64,000 bases of DNA from Thermomonas beijingensis (GTDB taxonomy: Bacteria; Pseudomonadota; Gammaproteobacteria; Xanthomonadales; Xanthomonadaceae): assembly GCF_020034655.1 (NCBI RefSeq), contig NZ_JAIQDJ010000008.1:1-64000 (forward strand), written 5' to 3'. This document shows positions 35,597 to 45,339 of the stretch, piece by piece (positions within the stretch are counted from its first letter, which is position 1; each line of letters begins with the position of its first letter). Made by a program: the position numbers and the translations under genes. The notes beneath the pieces were generated by a model. It was given only the letters and a program-made list of their open reading frames with translations, was not told the origin of the DNA and did no database searches.

Positions 35597-36114
35597 GGAT
35601 CATCAGGAACTCGGGCGCAGAGCGCGTCATCGACCTGGTTCGCCCCCGGATGCAGCCCGGATACCAGCGCATCGGTGATGGGGAGTACTACGCGCAGGAA
35701 TTGTTCCAAGAGAAGGAGCTGCGGGGTTACATCGACAACATGCTGATGAACACCGAAAAAGCCGTGTACGAACACGTGGTCTACGACTCGGATGTAGAGC
35801 GCAATTTCGCCAGCGAGCTGGAGCGGAACGAAGCGATCAAGGTCTATGCCAAGCTGCCGGGCTGGTTCAAAATCCCGACCCCTCTGGATAACTACAACCC
35901 GGACTGGGCGGTGCTGCTGGTTGGTAACGATGGACAGGAGCGCTTGTATTTTGTGGTTGAAACCAAGGGCAGTCTGTTCAGCGATGCACTACGGCCAATC
36001 GAGGAAGGCAAGATCAAGTGCGGCAAGGCGCACTTCCTGTCGCTGGCTGTTGGCGAATCGCGTGCGGAGTACGTCGTCGAGCGGTCGGTGGAGGGATTGC
36101 TGTCGCGGCTTTAG
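35593..36114 (+). CDS. Truncated type III restriction Res: C-terminal nuclease domain only
   Basis: 173 residues. From about residue 30 on it matches the C-terminal end of type III restriction Res subunits: YYAQELF, VYEHVVYDSDVE, KVYAKLPGWFKIPTP and the PD-(D/E)xK catalytic core NPDW...FVVETKG (about 115-133). The helicase part (some 700 residues) is absent and no mod gene is present. The first 23 residues (RIIRNSGAERVIDLV) instead resemble the start of SNF2/PLD-type helicases. It may be a deletion scar, or a free-standing nuclease kept under the XRE protein. Confidence 0.75.
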   Translation: MRIIRNSGAERVIDLVRPRMQPGYQRIGDGEYYAQELFQEKELRGYIDNMLMNTEKAVYEHVVYDSDVERNFASELERNEAIKVYAKLPGWFKIPTPLDNYNPDWAVLLVGNDGQERLYFVVETKGSLFSDALRPIEEGKIKCGKAHFLSLAVGESRAEYVVERSVEGLLSRL

Positions 36115-36185
36115 GTAATCAGTTCGAGTTCTGAGCCCCGGTTCGGGGTAGAACCCTCCAATTAAATCAACTGGATATCGCGATC

Positions 36186-36974
36186 ATGAAAATCGCCAGC
36201 TGGAACGTCAACTCCCTTAACGTGCGGCTGCCGCAATTGCAGCAGTGGTTGGCCGACTTCGCACCGGATGTGGTGGGCTTGCAGGAAACCAAGCTGGAGG
36301 ATCATCGGTTTCCGGAAGATGCGCTGCTGGAGGCGGGCTATCGCAGCGTGTTTCATGGCCAGAAGACCTATAACGGTGTGGCCCTGCTGGCGCGGCACCC
36401 CATCGCCGCGGTGCAATCGGGCATCCCGGATTTCGCAGACCCGCAGGCACGCGCGATTGCGGCCACCGTGAACGGTGTGCGCATCGTCAATCTGTATGTG
36501 GTCAACGGGCAAGACCTTGGCACCGACAAATACGATTACAAACTGCGCTGGCTGGATGCGGTGCATGGCTGGCTGGCGGAGGAACTCAAGGCGCATCCCC
36601 ATCTGGTGGTGCTGGGCGATTTCAATATTGCGCCGGATGACCGCGATGTTCCCGATGCCGCGGTATGGAATGACGACCACATCCTCACGTCCAGCGCCGA
36701 GCGCAGCGCCTATCAACGGCTGCTGGCGCTGGGCCTGCACGATGGCTTGCGGCTCAAGCACGACGACGCGGCACTGTTCAGCTGGTGGGATTACCGGCAA
36801 GCGGCATTCCGCCGCAATCTGGGGCTGCGGATTGATTTGACCCTGGTCTCGGATGCACTCAAGGCACAGGTGCAGGCAGTGGGCATCGATAAAACACCGC
36901 GCAGCTGGGAGCGCCCCAGTGACCACGCCCCGGCGTGGGTAGAGCTGCGCGGCCAGGCGCAGCTTCTACAATAG
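36186..36974 (+). CDS. xthA: Exodeoxyribonuclease III
   Basis: 262 residues, full length. It acts on abasic sites and 3' ends in base-excision repair. Motifs are [21 protein letters not shown], the catalytic [11 protein letters not shown] and a final [10 protein letters not shown] with the active-site Asp-His. The 71-base gap before it holds only a short hairpin (GGTTC/GAACC, 36140-36155). It is followed 4 bases later by rsmG. Confidence 0.95.
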   Translation: MKIASWNVNSLNVRLPQLQQWLADFAPDVVGLQETKLEDHRFPEDALLEAGYRSVFHGQKTYNGVALLARHPIAAVQSGIPDFADPQARAIAATVNGVRIVNLYVVNGQDLGTDKYDYKLRWLDAVHGWLAEELKAHPHLVVLGDFNIAPDDRDVPDAAVWNDDHILTSSAERSAYQRLLALGLHDGLRLKHDDAALFSWWDYRQAAFRRNLGLRIDLTLVSDALKAQVQAVGIDKTPRSWERPSDHAPAWVELRGQAQLLQ

Positions 36975-36978
36975 GCCG

Positions 36979-37611
36979 ATGCACGACACCCTGCGCCCCG
37001 CATCAGAGACCGGCCTGACCCAACTGGGGTTGCCGACCGCACTTGCCACGCCACTGCTGGACTATCTGGCGCTGCTGGCGCGCTGGAATGCCACTTACAA
37101 CCTCACCGCGATCCGCGACCCGCACGAGATGCTGGTCAAGCATGTGCTGGACTCGTTGGCGATGCAGCCGTTTGTGGGTGCGCTGCACAGCTTGGCCGAT
37201 CTGGGTACCGGCCCCGGCCTGCCCGGCATCCCGCTGGCGATTGCCACCCCCGGCCTGCACGTCACCTTGGTGGAGAGCAACGGCAAGAAAGCGCGCTTTT
37301 TGCGCGAAGCGGTACGCCAACTCAAGCTGGGCAATGTCAGCGTGGCCGAATCCCGCATCGAGGCGTTCCAGCCTGGCACCCCCTTTGATGCCATCACCGC
37401 ACGTGCGCTGGCCACCTTGCCGCTGATCTTGCAGCTGGGCGGGCACCTGCCGGGGCCGGCCGGGCATCTATTGGCGATGAAGGGTGCGCTGCCACAGGAC
37501 GAGATCGACGCCCTGCCGGCGGGCTGGCAGGTGGCCGGCATCCATACGTTGCAAGTCCCCGGCTTGGCGGCAGAACGGCATCTTGTGGACATCGTGCGGA
37601 CGCAGGCATAG
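36979..37611 (+). CDS. rsmG: 16S rRNA (guanine527-N7)-methyltransferase
   Basis: 210 residues. RsmG methylates G527 of 16S rRNA; its loss gives low-level streptomycin resistance in other bacteria. The SAM-binding site is [17 protein letters not shown], preceded by the family motif [13 protein letters not shown]. It stands directly before parA-parB, the usual gidB-parAB order near the replication origin. Confidence 0.95.
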   Translation: MHDTLRPASETGLTQLGLPTALATPLLDYLALLARWNATYNLTAIRDPHEMLVKHVLDSLAMQPFVGALHSLADLGTGPGLPGIPLAIATPGLHVTLVESNGKKARFLREAVRQLKLGNVSVAESRIEAFQPGTPFDAITARALATLPLILQLGGHLPGPAGHLLAMKGALPQDEIDALPAGWQVAGIHTLQVPGLAAERHLVDIVRTQA

Positions 37612-37672
37612 GGCATAATCCCCTGTCCTGCCTGCGCGCCGCGCAGGCCCAGCCGCAGGAAACACACGCCGC

Positions 37673-38470
37673 ATGGCCCGCATCATTGCTATTGCCAACC
37701 AGAAAGGCGGGGTTGGCAAGACCACCACCGCCGTCAATCTGGCCGCCGCCTTAGCGCGTACCCCCAAGCGCGTGCTGCTGGTGGATCTGGATCCGCAGGG
37801 CAATGCCACCATGGGCAGCGGCATCAACAAACGCGAGCTGGACACTGCAATTACCGATGTCTTGCTGGGCGATAACAGCGCGCAGGACGCACTGCTGCGC
37901 TGCGAAGACGGCTACGACCTGCTGCCCGGCAATATTGATTTGACCGCCGCCGAAATCCAGTTGATGGATGCCGAGAATCGCAATGGCCGGCTCAAACAGG
38001 CGCTGGCTCCTTTGCGCGATGGCTATGACTTCATCCTGATCGATTGCCCGCCGTCGCTGTCGCTGCTCACGCTGAATGCGCTGAACGCCGCCGATTCGGT
38101 CTTGGTGCCGATGCAGTGCGAGTACTACGCGCTGGAAGGATTGTCGGCATTGATCGACACCATCGACGCGCTCAAGGACAGGCTCAACCCCCAGCTTGAA
38201 ATCGAAGGCGTGCTGCGCACCATGTTCGACGTGCGCAACAATCTGGCCAATGGCGTGTCTGCGGAGCTGATCCAGCATTTTGGTGACCGCGTGTTCCGCA
38301 CGATCATTCCGCGCAATGTGCGTTTGGCCGAAGCACCCAGCCACGGCCAGAGCATCATCGGCTACGACAAAGCCAGCCGCGGCGGCGTGGCCTATCTGGG
38401 CTTGGCAGGAGAAGTCTTGCGTCGCCAGCGCGAACGCAATCAGGCGCAGGCAAAGGAGAACACAGCGTGA
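37673..38470 (+). CDS. parA: Chromosome partitioning ATPase ParA
   Basis: 265 residues. The deviant Walker A motif NQKGGVGKTTTAVNLA is at the N-terminus, and DPQGNATMGSG and FILIDCPPSL follow. It moves ParB-bound origins along the nucleoid. It overlaps parB by 4 bases and follows rsmG by 61 bases. Confidence 0.96.
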   Translation: MARIIAIANQKGGVGKTTTAVNLAAALARTPKRVLLVDLDPQGNATMGSGINKRELDTAITDVLLGDNSAQDALLRCEDGYDLLPGNIDLTAAEIQLMDAENRNGRLKQALAPLRDGYDFILIDCPPSLSLLTLNALNAADSVLVPMQCEYYALEGLSALIDTIDALKDRLNPQLEIEGVLRTMFDVRNNLANGVSAELIQHFGDRVFRTIIPRNVRLAEAPSHGQSIIGYDKASRGGVAYLGLAGEVLRRQRERNQAQAKENTA

Positions 38471-39399
38471 GCGAGGCAAGCAAAAGCAGCGGCAAGAAGC
38501 GGGGACTGGGGCGCGGCCTGGAAGCGTTGCTGGGACCCAAGGCTGCGGCCTCGGCACCGGTGTTGGAAGCGCAACCTGGCGAAGCGCTGCGCAGCTTGCC
38601 GGTGGACGCCATGGTGCCCGGCAAATATCAGCCGCGCCGCACCATGGACGACGCCAAGCTGGATGATTTGGCGGCCTCCATCAAAGCACAGGGTGTGATC
38701 CAGCCGATCGTGGTGCGTGAACGCCTAGGCGCCGATGGCAAGGGTGGCCGCACCTACGAAATCATCGCCGGCGAGCGCCGCTGGCGCGCCTCGCAGCGCG
38801 CCGGGCTGTCCAACGTGCCGGTGGTCATCCGCGCAGTCGATGACCGCACCGTGGTGGCGATGGCGCTGATCGAAAACATTCAGCGCGAAGACCTGAACCC
38901 GCTGGAAGAAGCGCAAGCGCTGCAACGCCTGATCGACGAATTCGACCTCACCCACGCCGCTGCCGCCGAGGCGGTGGGGCGCTCGCGGGCGGCGGTGTCC
39001 AACTTGCTGCGCCTGCTGGAATTGCCGGAACCGGTGCGCGCCTTGGTACAAAGCAGCGCGATTGAAATGGGCCATGCCCGCGCCTTGTTGCCGCTGGCCG
39101 AGCCGATGGCGATTGCCTTGGCCAAACAGGCCGCCGAGGAGGGCTGGTCGGTGCGCGAAGTCGAGCGCCGCGTGCAACTGATCGCAGCCGGCAAAGTGGT
39201 CACCGAAGCCAAGAAACCGGCCCCCAAGGCCAAGCCCAAACAAGCCGACATCGCCAGTTTGGAACGCGAACTATCCGACACCTTGGGCAGCAAGGTCAGC
39301 GTACTCAACGGGCGCGGCAACAAAGGCAAGCTGATCATCCATTACGCCAATCTGGATGCGCTGGACGGCGTGCTGGAACGGCTGCGCAACCGTACGTGA
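38467..39399 (+). CDS. parB: Chromosome partitioning protein ParB
   Basis: 310 residues from a GTG overlapping the parA stop. The N-terminal CTPase domain carries GERRWRASQRAGL and ENIQREDLNPLEEA; the central helix-turn-helix (THAAAAEAVGRSRAAVSNLLR) reads parS; the C-terminal region (from about 240) dimerises. I found no full parS palindrome in this window. Confidence 0.96.
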   Translation: MSEASKSSGKKRGLGRGLEALLGPKAAASAPVLEAQPGEALRSLPVDAMVPGKYQPRRTMDDAKLDDLAASIKAQGVIQPIVVRERLGADGKGGRTYEIIAGERRWRASQRAGLSNVPVVIRAVDDRTVVAMALIENIQREDLNPLEEAQALQRLIDEFDLTHAAAAEAVGRSRAAVSNLLRLLELPEPVRALVQSSAIEMGHARALLPLAEPMAIALAKQAAEEGWSVREVERRVQLIAAGKVVTEAKKPAPKAKPKQADIASLERELSDTLGSKVSVLNGRGNKGKLIIHYANLDALDGVLERLRNRT

Positions 39400-39409
39400 G
39401 TCACCCCGC

Positions 39410-40141
39410 ATGAGCGCACATCCACAACTGTCGGTGGTTGTCCCCGTGCATAACGAGGAAGACAACGTCGCGCCGTTGGTCGCGGAAATTCTCGCTGCAC
39501 TCCGCGGCCGTATCGATTTTGAAATCGTGTATGTCGATGACACCTCGCGCGATGCCACCTTGCAACGCCTGCGCCAATTGCAGGCCAGTACGCCCGAGCT
39601 GCGCGTCATTCGCCACCTCGCCAATGCCGGGCAAAGCACCGCCGTACGCAATGGTGTCAAGGCGGCGCGCGCGCCGTGGATTGCGACCCTGGATGGCGAT
39701 GGCCAAAACGATCCCGCCGATATTCCACACCTTCTGGACAAGCGCGCCAGCGCCGTTGCCGATGTGAAATTGTTTGCCGGCTGGCGGGTCAACCGGCAGG
39801 ATTCCGGCAGCAAGCGCTGGGCCAGCAAATGGGCGAATGCGATTCGCAGCCGCATGCTGCACGATGCCACCCCGGACACCGGCTGCGGGATCAAATTGTT
39901 CGAACGTGAGGCATTCCTGGATTTGCCGTATTTCGACCACATGCACCGCTACCTGCCGGCCCTGATGCAGCGCGCCGGTTGGCAAACCGTCAGCGTGCCG
40001 GTCAATCATCGCCATCGCACCGCTGGGGTGTCCAAGTACAACAATCTGGGCCGTGCACTGGCAGGTATCCGTGACCTGCGCGGGGTGGCGTGGTTGATTG
40101 TGCGCAGCCGGCGCACCGCCGTTGAGGAAGTGACGCCGTGA
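39410..40141 (+). CDS. GT2-family glycosyltransferase (DPM1-like)
   Basis: 243 residues. The GT-A fold shows VVPVHNEEDNVAPLV, the VYVDDTSRD nucleotide site and the DGDGQNDP metal site, as in dolichol-phosphate-mannose-synthase-like enzymes. These transfer a sugar to a lipid carrier at the inner membrane. It overlaps the next gene, an LpxB-N-like membrane protein, by one base. The two probably serve lipid A or O-antigen sugar modification (inference). It follows parB by 10 bases. Confidence 0.85.
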   Translation: MSAHPQLSVVVPVHNEEDNVAPLVAEILAALRGRIDFEIVYVDDTSRDATLQRLRQLQASTPELRVIRHLANAGQSTAVRNGVKAARAPWIATLDGDGQNDPADIPHLLDKRASAVADVKLFAGWRVNRQDSGSKRWASKWANAIRSRMLHDATPDTGCGIKLFEREAFLDLPYFDHMHRYLPALMQRAGWQTVSVPVNHRHRTAGVSKYNNLGRALAGIRDLRGVAWLIVRSRRTAVEEVTP

Positions 40142-40485
40142 TGTTGCCGCCGGTGGGCTTCATGGATACGCCGGTGGCCGCGCTGGCGTGGACCGGCATT
40201 CACATGAGCCCGTGGAAATTGATCGGGTTGATCGGCGCACTGATGTTTGGTGGCCGCTGGTTGGTGCAGTTCATCGCCAGCCGCCGGCACGGCAAGCCGG
40301 TGATCCCGCGTTTGTTCTGGTACATGAGCATTGTCGGCAGCCTGATGACGCTGAGCTATTTCATCTTCGGCAAGAATGACGCCGTGGGTATTTTGCAAAA
40401 CCTGTTCCCCAGCTTCACCGCCTGCTACAGCCTGTATCTGGATATTCGCCACCGCGGCTGGAAGCGCGACCGCGCCGGGCATTGA
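40141..40485 (+). CDS. Small membrane protein with lipid-A-disaccharide synthase N-terminal domain
   Basis: 114 residues with two to three membrane helices, including GALMFGGRWLVQFIASRRHGK and SYFIFGKNDAVGILQNLFP. This matches the LAB_N domain, which occurs alone next to GT2 enzymes in many Proteobacteria. ATG 40141 is used; a GTG at 40138 is possible. Co-transcription with the upstream glycosyltransferase is nearly certain. Confidence 0.8.
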   Translation: MLPPVGFMDTPVAALAWTGIHMSPWKLIGLIGALMFGGRWLVQFIASRRHGKPVIPRLFWYMSIVGSLMTLSYFIFGKNDAVGILQNLFPSFTACYSLYLDIRHRGWKRDRAGH

Positions 40486-40556
40486 GCAGGGCAAGAGGGG
40501 TATCGCCACACGCAACCCATCTTGCATTGTTGTCCCCTCCTGACTGGATTGCATCC

Positions 40557-42323
40557 GTGAAACGACTGCTGCTTGCCCTCTGTCTGCTGCCTGCGTTTGC
40601 CGTTGCCCAAACTGCCGCGCCAGCTGTGCAGCCCACCGTCGCAGACAAAGCCTTCCAGTCGATCTACCAAACCGAATGGACATGGCGCACGCAGCAGTCC
40701 TCTGGTGGTGATGAGGATGGCGATCCCAACGCCGCCGCACGCAACCGCAGCCTGCCCGATGTCAGTCCGCAAGCACAGGCCAACAAGCTGGCTTATCTGG
40801 AGGGTGTGCTCAAGCAACTGGATGGCGTGAATGTACGGGCGCTTTCGGCGGGCGAGCAATTGAACTACGCGATCTATCGCCCGCAGATCGAGCACACGGC
40901 GGCGGCGCTGCGCTTTCGTGATTATGAAATGCCGTTCAATTCGGATAGCTCGTTCTGGTCGAATCTGGATTTCATGGCCCGCGCCGAGCTGCGCGATGCC
41001 GCCGCCTACCACGCCTATGCCGCACGCCTGCGTGATGTGCCGCGCTACTTCGACCAGCAGATCGCCAACATGCGTGCCGGCCTTGCGCGTGGGTTTTCGG
41101 TGCCGCGCGCGGTATTGACCGGGCGCGATGATTCCATCGCGATGACTGCGCACCTGAAAGACCCCGAAGCGGCTTCGCTGTGGACACCCTACAAACGAAT
41201 GCCCTCCACCATTCCGGCCGAGCAACAAGCGGCACTACGCGCAGAAGGCCGCGCCGCCATCGCGGATGCGGTGATTCCCGCATTTTCCAAACTGCTCACC
41301 TTCTTCCGCCAGGACTACATGCCCAAGGCGCGCATCACGCTGGCCGCCGAAGCCATGCCCAATGGCAAGGCGTGGTATCGCGAGCAGATTCGCAACTACA
41401 CTACCTTGGACTTAACGCCCGATGAAATTCATGCCATCGGCCTGCAAGAAGTTGCATCCATCCATGCCGAGATGGACGCGATCATCGACCAGGTGGGGTT
41501 CAAAGGCCGCTCGCCGCAAACGCGCTTTGCCGACTTCCTGAGCTTCCTGCGCAGCGACCCGCAGTTCTACGCCAAGACCCCGCAAGAGCTGCTCAACGAT
41601 GCCGCCTGGATCAGCAAACGCGTGGATGGCGAAGTGGGGAAAATCATCGGCACCCTGCCGCGCGGGCGCTTCACCATCGTGCCGGTACCGGCGTCCATTG
41701 CGCCGTTCTGGACCGCAGGCCGGGGCGGTGCGGGTACCTATTGGCTGAACACCCATGACCTGCCCAGCCGCCCGCTGTACAACCTGCCGGCGCTGACCCT
41801 GCACGAGTCTTCCCCCGGGCATTCCTTGCAGCAATCCTTGGTGTTGGAACAAGGCGAGCTGCCCGGCTTTCGCAAGGAATACATCAGTGCCTACGGCGAG
41901 GGTTGGGGCCTGTACAGCGAATGGCTGGGCAAGGAAATGGGCATCTACCAGACCCCGTATGAAGACTTCGGCCGGCTGACCTATGCGATGTGGCGCACCT
42001 GCCGGCTGGTGATCGACACCGGCGTGCACCACATGGGCTGGACGCGTGCACAGGCGCTGGCCTACCTGCGCGACAACACCGCGCTGTCCGAGCACGAGAT
42101 CACCACTGAAGTGGATCGCTACATCAGCTGGCCGGGACAGGCGCTGTCCTACAAATTGGCCGAGCTGACCATCCGCCGCCTGCGCGGCGAAGCGGAAACC
42201 GCACTGGGCAGCAAATTCGACGAGCGAGCCTTCCACGACGTGATTCTGTCGCAAGGCTCGGTGCCGCTGCCGGTACTGGAAACCCAAGTGCGTGCGTGGG
42301 TGGCGACACAGCAGACGAAGTGA
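40557..42323 (+). CDS. DUF885 family exported protein
   Basis: 588 residues from a GTG that starts a signal peptide (KRLLLALCLLPAFAVAQ). The metallopeptidase-like signature HESSPGHSLQQ is present at about 420-430, with YGEGWGLYSEWLG downstream supplying another ligand, as in DUF885 proteins (thought to be zinc carboxypeptidases). It is probably periplasmic. The ATG at 40482 would put the signal peptide inside the protein, so I prefer GTG 40557. Confidence 0.8.
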   Translation: MKRLLLALCLLPAFAVAQTAAPAVQPTVADKAFQSIYQTEWTWRTQQSSGGDEDGDPNAAARNRSLPDVSPQAQANKLAYLEGVLKQLDGVNVRALSAGEQLNYAIYRPQIEHTAAALRFRDYEMPFNSDSSFWSNLDFMARAELRDAAAYHAYAARLRDVPRYFDQQIANMRAGLARGFSVPRAVLTGRDDSIAMTAHLKDPEAASLWTPYKRMPSTIPAEQQAALRAEGRAAIADAVIPAFSKLLTFFRQDYMPKARITLAAEAMPNGKAWYREQIRNYTTLDLTPDEIHAIGLQEVASIHAEMDAIIDQVGFKGRSPQTRFADFLSFLRSDPQFYAKTPQELLNDAAWISKRVDGEVGKIIGTLPRGRFTIVPVPASIAPFWTAGRGGAGTYWLNTHDLPSRPLYNLPALTLHESSPGHSLQQSLVLEQGELPGFRKEYISAYGEGWGLYSEWLGKEMGIYQTPYEDFGRLTYAMWRTCRLVIDTGVHHMGWTRAQALAYLRDNTALSEHEITTEVDRYISWPGQALSYKLAELTIRRLRGEAETALGSKFDERAFHDVILSQGSVPLPVLETQVRAWVATQQTK

Positions 42324-42339
42324 ACACAAGGCAACGCCC

Positions 42340-43083
42340 ATGAACAAGCGCGTCGTACTCGGATTCTTGTTGCTGCTGGTGGTCTATCAGGCCTCGGAAG
42401 GCCTGCAAACCGTGGTTGCACGCGGCAATCCGCTGGGGCCGGCATTGATGCTGTTGGCGCTGGCCCTGGCATGGCCGGTGGGGCGCTGGATCGACGGCAG
42501 CGGTTGGCGCGCGTTCGGGCTGCTGCGCCCGCGCTGGCTGGGGCTGCTGGGTGGTGGGTTGCTGCTGGCGATCCTGGCGAAATTTGCCGCCGAAGCATTG
42601 GCGCTGGGGCTGGGCATCGAGACGTTCGCACCGATGCTCGCGTTGCCGGTTTCGGCCTTGGGCCTGCTGGCGCTGACCACCTTTATCCCGTCACTGGCCG
42701 AAGACATCCTCACCCGCGGCTTTCTGCTGCGCTTCACGCCCAAGCCGCTGGGCTTCTGGGCCTATGTGCTGGCTTCGGCGCTGCTCTACACCGGCAATCA
42801 TCTGTGGCGCTTCGACTGGGGCCTGACCGAACAACTGCGCCTGTTCTGCCTCGGCCTGGCCTACGCCGCGGCAGCCTATCGCTTCCGCTCGCTGTGGGCC
42901 GCCGTGGGTCTGCATTGGGGCTGGAATTTTGCCGGTGCCGCGCTTTCGCAAGCGTGGCCCACCACGCTGGCGGACGCCGCCAGTGGCCGGCTGGTCTCGG
43001 CGGCCGTGCATTTGCTGCTGTTTGCCGTCATTGCCGGTTGGGTGCACGCAGCGCAGCCCGCCGATAACCCCAGCAAGGTTTGA
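42340..43083 (+). CDS. CPBP-family intramembrane protease-like protein
   Basis: 247 residues with about eight membrane helices. The CPBP motifs are present in variant form: SLAEDILTRGF (ED in place of EE), NHLWR and GLHWGWNF. The family includes CAAX-type prenyl proteases and bacteriocin-immunity proteins; the function here is unknown. It lies 16 bases after the DUF885 gene, so it is probably in the same transcript. Confidence 0.78.
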   Translation: MNKRVVLGFLLLLVVYQASEGLQTVVARGNPLGPALMLLALALAWPVGRWIDGSGWRAFGLLRPRWLGLLGGGLLLAILAKFAAEALALGLGIETFAPMLALPVSALGLLALTTFIPSLAEDILTRGFLLRFTPKPLGFWAYVLASALLYTGNHLWRFDWGLTEQLRLFCLGLAYAAAAYRFRSLWAAVGLHWGWNFAGAALSQAWPTTLADAASGRLVSAAVHLLLFAVIAGWVHAAQPADNPSKV

Positions 43084-43091
43084 TCGAAGGT

Positions 43092-43123
43092 CGAGCAATC
43101 TGCGGTGGCCGCAGAGCTGCTCG
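43092..43123. terminator. Hairpin between convergent genes
   Basis: A stem of CGAGCA-TCTGCGG / CCGCAGA-TGCTCG with a TGG loop and small bulges fills the 73-base gap between the CPBP gene and acs, which face each other. No T-run follows. It may terminate transcription from both sides. Confidence 0.45.
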
Positions 43124-43156
43124 GCCCGCAACCCGGCCGCGCGCTGCGCAAGTTGC

Positions 43157-45100
43157 TTACGCCTCGCGCCGGTTTTGCACCAGCGACTCCACCACCGAGG
43201 GATCGGCCAGGGTCGTGGTGTCGCCGAGTTGGTCGGGGGCGTTTTCGGCGATCTTGCGCAGGATGCGGCGCATGATCTTGCCGCTGCGGGTTTTGGGCAG
43301 GCCGGGCGCCCACTGGATGAAGTCGGGGGTGGCGGTGGGGCCAATCTCGTTGCGTACCTGTTGCACCAATTCGCGGCGCAGGGCTTCGCTGGGCTCGATG
43401 CCCTGCTTCAACGTCACGTAGGCATAAATGCCTTGGCCCTTGAGGTCATGCGGGAAGCCCACTACCGCCGCTTCGGCCACATCCTTGTGCAGCACCAGGG
43501 CGCTTTCCACTTCGGCGGTACCAATCCGGTGGCCGCTGACATTGATCACATCATCCACGCGGCCGGTGATCCAGTAATAGCCATCGGCATCGCGGCGGCA
43601 ACCATCGCCACTGAAATACATCCCGGGATAGGTTTTGAAATAGGTGTCGATGAACCGCTGGTGGTCGCCATACACGCTGCGCATCTGCCCGGGCCACGAA
43701 TCCAGCAGTACCAGATTGCCTTCGGTAGCGCCATGCAACACATGGCCCTCGGCATCCACCAGGGCCGGCACCACGCCCGGCAACGGCTGGGTGGCTGAAC
43801 CGGGTTTGAGATCCGTCACCCCGGGAATGGGGGTGATCAAAATGCCGCCGGTTTCGGTTTGCCACCAGGTATCCACGATCGGGCAACGCGCCTCGCCCAC
43901 CACATCGAAATACCAACGCCACGCTTCCGGATTGATCGGCTCGCCCACGCTGCCCAGCAGGCGCAGACTCTTGCGCGACGTTGCCCGCACCGGCGCTTCG
44001 CCTTCCCGCATCAAGGCGCGAATGGCGGTGGGTGCGGTATAGAAAATCGTCACCTGATGCTTGTCGATCACCTCCCAGAACCGGGAGAAATTGGGATAGT
44101 TGGGCACGCCTTCAAACATCACCTCGGTACAGCCATTGGCCAGCGGGCCATACACGATATAGCTGTGGCCCGTCACCCAGCCCACATCGGCGGTGCACCA
44201 GAACACATCCTCGGGTTTGAGGTCGAAGGTGACATCGTGGGTGTACGCACTCCACAGCAGATAGCCGGCAGTGGTGTGCAACACGCCTTTGGGTTTGCCG
44301 GTGCTGCCGGATGTGTAGAGGATGAACAACGGGTCTTCCGCGTGCATGCGTTCGGGTTCGCAGGTCGCCGGCTGGCCATCCATCACCGCATCCAACCAAC
44401 GGTCGCGCGGCATCTGCATGTCCACCGCGCCGCCGGTATGCCGCACCACCAGCACGGTCTCCACCGAGTGGGTGCCGGGCAGCTTGAGCGCCGCGTCCAC
44501 GTTCGCCTTCAGCGGCACCTTCTTGCCGCCGCGCAGGCCTTCGTCGGCGGTGATGATCAGCTTGCTGGTGCAGTCGGCCACACGGTCGGCGATGGAGTTG
44601 GGCGCGAAGCCGCCGAACACCACCATGTGGATCGCACCGATGCGCGCACAGGCCAGCATCGCAATGGCCGCCTCCGGGATCATCGGCAAATAGATCGTCA
44701 CGCGATCGCCCTTGCCAATACCCAAATTGCGCAGTGCGTTGGCCAATTGGCAGACGCGCGCATGCAGCTGGCGGTAGGTGAGTTTTTGCGCCACCGCATC
44801 GGGGCTGTCGGGCTCGAAAATCAGTGCGGTTTTATCGCCGTTTGTTGCCAGATGCCGATCCAGGCAATTCACGCTGGCGTTGAGCTGGCCATCGGCAAAC
44901 CAACGGATGCGGAAGTCTTTCAGATCAAAGCTGACATCCTTGATGACGGTGGGTGCGGTGTACCAATCCAGGCGCGTGGCCATCTGACCCCAGAAGGCAT
45001 CCGGGTCTTGCCGGGCCTGGGCGTAATCGCGTTGGTAATCTGCAGCTGAAAGATTGGCCTGTGCCGCAAATGCCGGATCCACCGGGTATAAGTCGCTCAT
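43157..45100 (-). CDS. acs: Acetyl-coenzyme A synthetase
   Basis: 647 residues. Acs makes acetyl-CoA from acetate through an acetyl-AMP. Motifs are the AMP-binding [12 protein letters not shown] and [10 protein letters not shown], and the acetylation-sensitive Lys near the C-terminus in [13 protein letters not shown] use the ATG at 45100 because the 60 extra codons of the longer frame do not look like Acs. It is divergent from an M13 peptidase gene across a 239-base region with a long inverted repeat. Confidence 0.96.
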   Translation of the reverse strand: MSDLYPVDPAFAAQANLSAADYQRDYAQARQDPDAFWGQMATRLDWYTAPTVIKDVSFDLKDFRIRWFADGQLNASVNCLDRHLATNGDKTALIFEPDSPDAVAQKLTYRQLHARVCQLANALRNLGIGKGDRVTIYLPMIPEAAIAMLACARIGAIHMVVFGGFAPNSIADRVADCTSKLIITADEGLRGGKKVPLKANVDAALKLPGTHSVETVLVVRHTGGAVDMQMPRDRWLDAVMDGQPATCEPERMHAEDPLFILYTSGSTGKPKGVLHTTAGYLLWSAYTHDVTFDLKPEDVFWCTADVGWVTGHSYIVYGPLANGCTEVMFEGVPNYPNFSRFWEVIDKHQVTIFYTAPTAIRALMREGEAPVRATSRKSLRLLGSVGEPINPEAWRWYFDVVGEARCPIVDTWWQTETGGILITPIPGVTDLKPGSATQPLPGVVPALVDAEGHVLHGATEGNLVLLDSWPGQMRSVYGDHQRFIDTYFKTYPGMYFSGDGCRRDADGYYWITGRVDDVINVSGHRIGTAEVESALVLHKDVAEAAVVGFPHDLKGQGIYAYVTLKQGIEPSEALRRELVQQVRNEIGPTATPDFIQWAPGLPKTRSGKIMRRILRKIAENAPDQLGDTTTLADPSVVESLVQNRREA

Positions 45101-45237
45101 GTGATGCTCCAAGGATGCGGTGCGCGCACGACACCGTGCGTAGTTCTTGAGTGTGCCGCAAGCGCGCCGGGCCAGACGTTGATTTCCTGTTAAATCCGGT
45201 GCAATTTCGCCATCTTGTCCACAAGACAATCTGACTT

Positions 45238-45270
45238 CCTGCACATGTTTGCAACTGCAAACGGTGCAGG
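45238..45270. repeat. Long inverted repeat between acs and the M13 peptidase gene
   Basis: CCTGCAC-at-GTTTGCA-ac-TGCAAAC-g-GTGCAGG: two nested 7-bp arms pair completely (14 pairs) around a two-base centre. It lies 138 bases from acs and 70 bases from the peptidase gene. It could be a dimeric regulator's operator or a hairpin in a leader. Confidence 0.65.
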
Positions 45271-45339
45271 ATAGGCGCACCGTGGTCCTGTTTCACGCAT
45301 CCCCATCACGCATTCCTTTCACTCAAGAAGAGCCTTCTC

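Noticed and set aside
36136-36155. T-arm-like sequence suggesting a tRNA fragment or attachment site next to the nuclease module
   Set aside because: Only a short GGTTC/GAACC pairing is present. No acceptor, D or anticodon arm can be folded around it.
45286-45301. Half of a parS-like site (TGTTTCACG)
   Set aside because: Only one arm matches; the second half reads CATCCCC, and the site is far from parAB.
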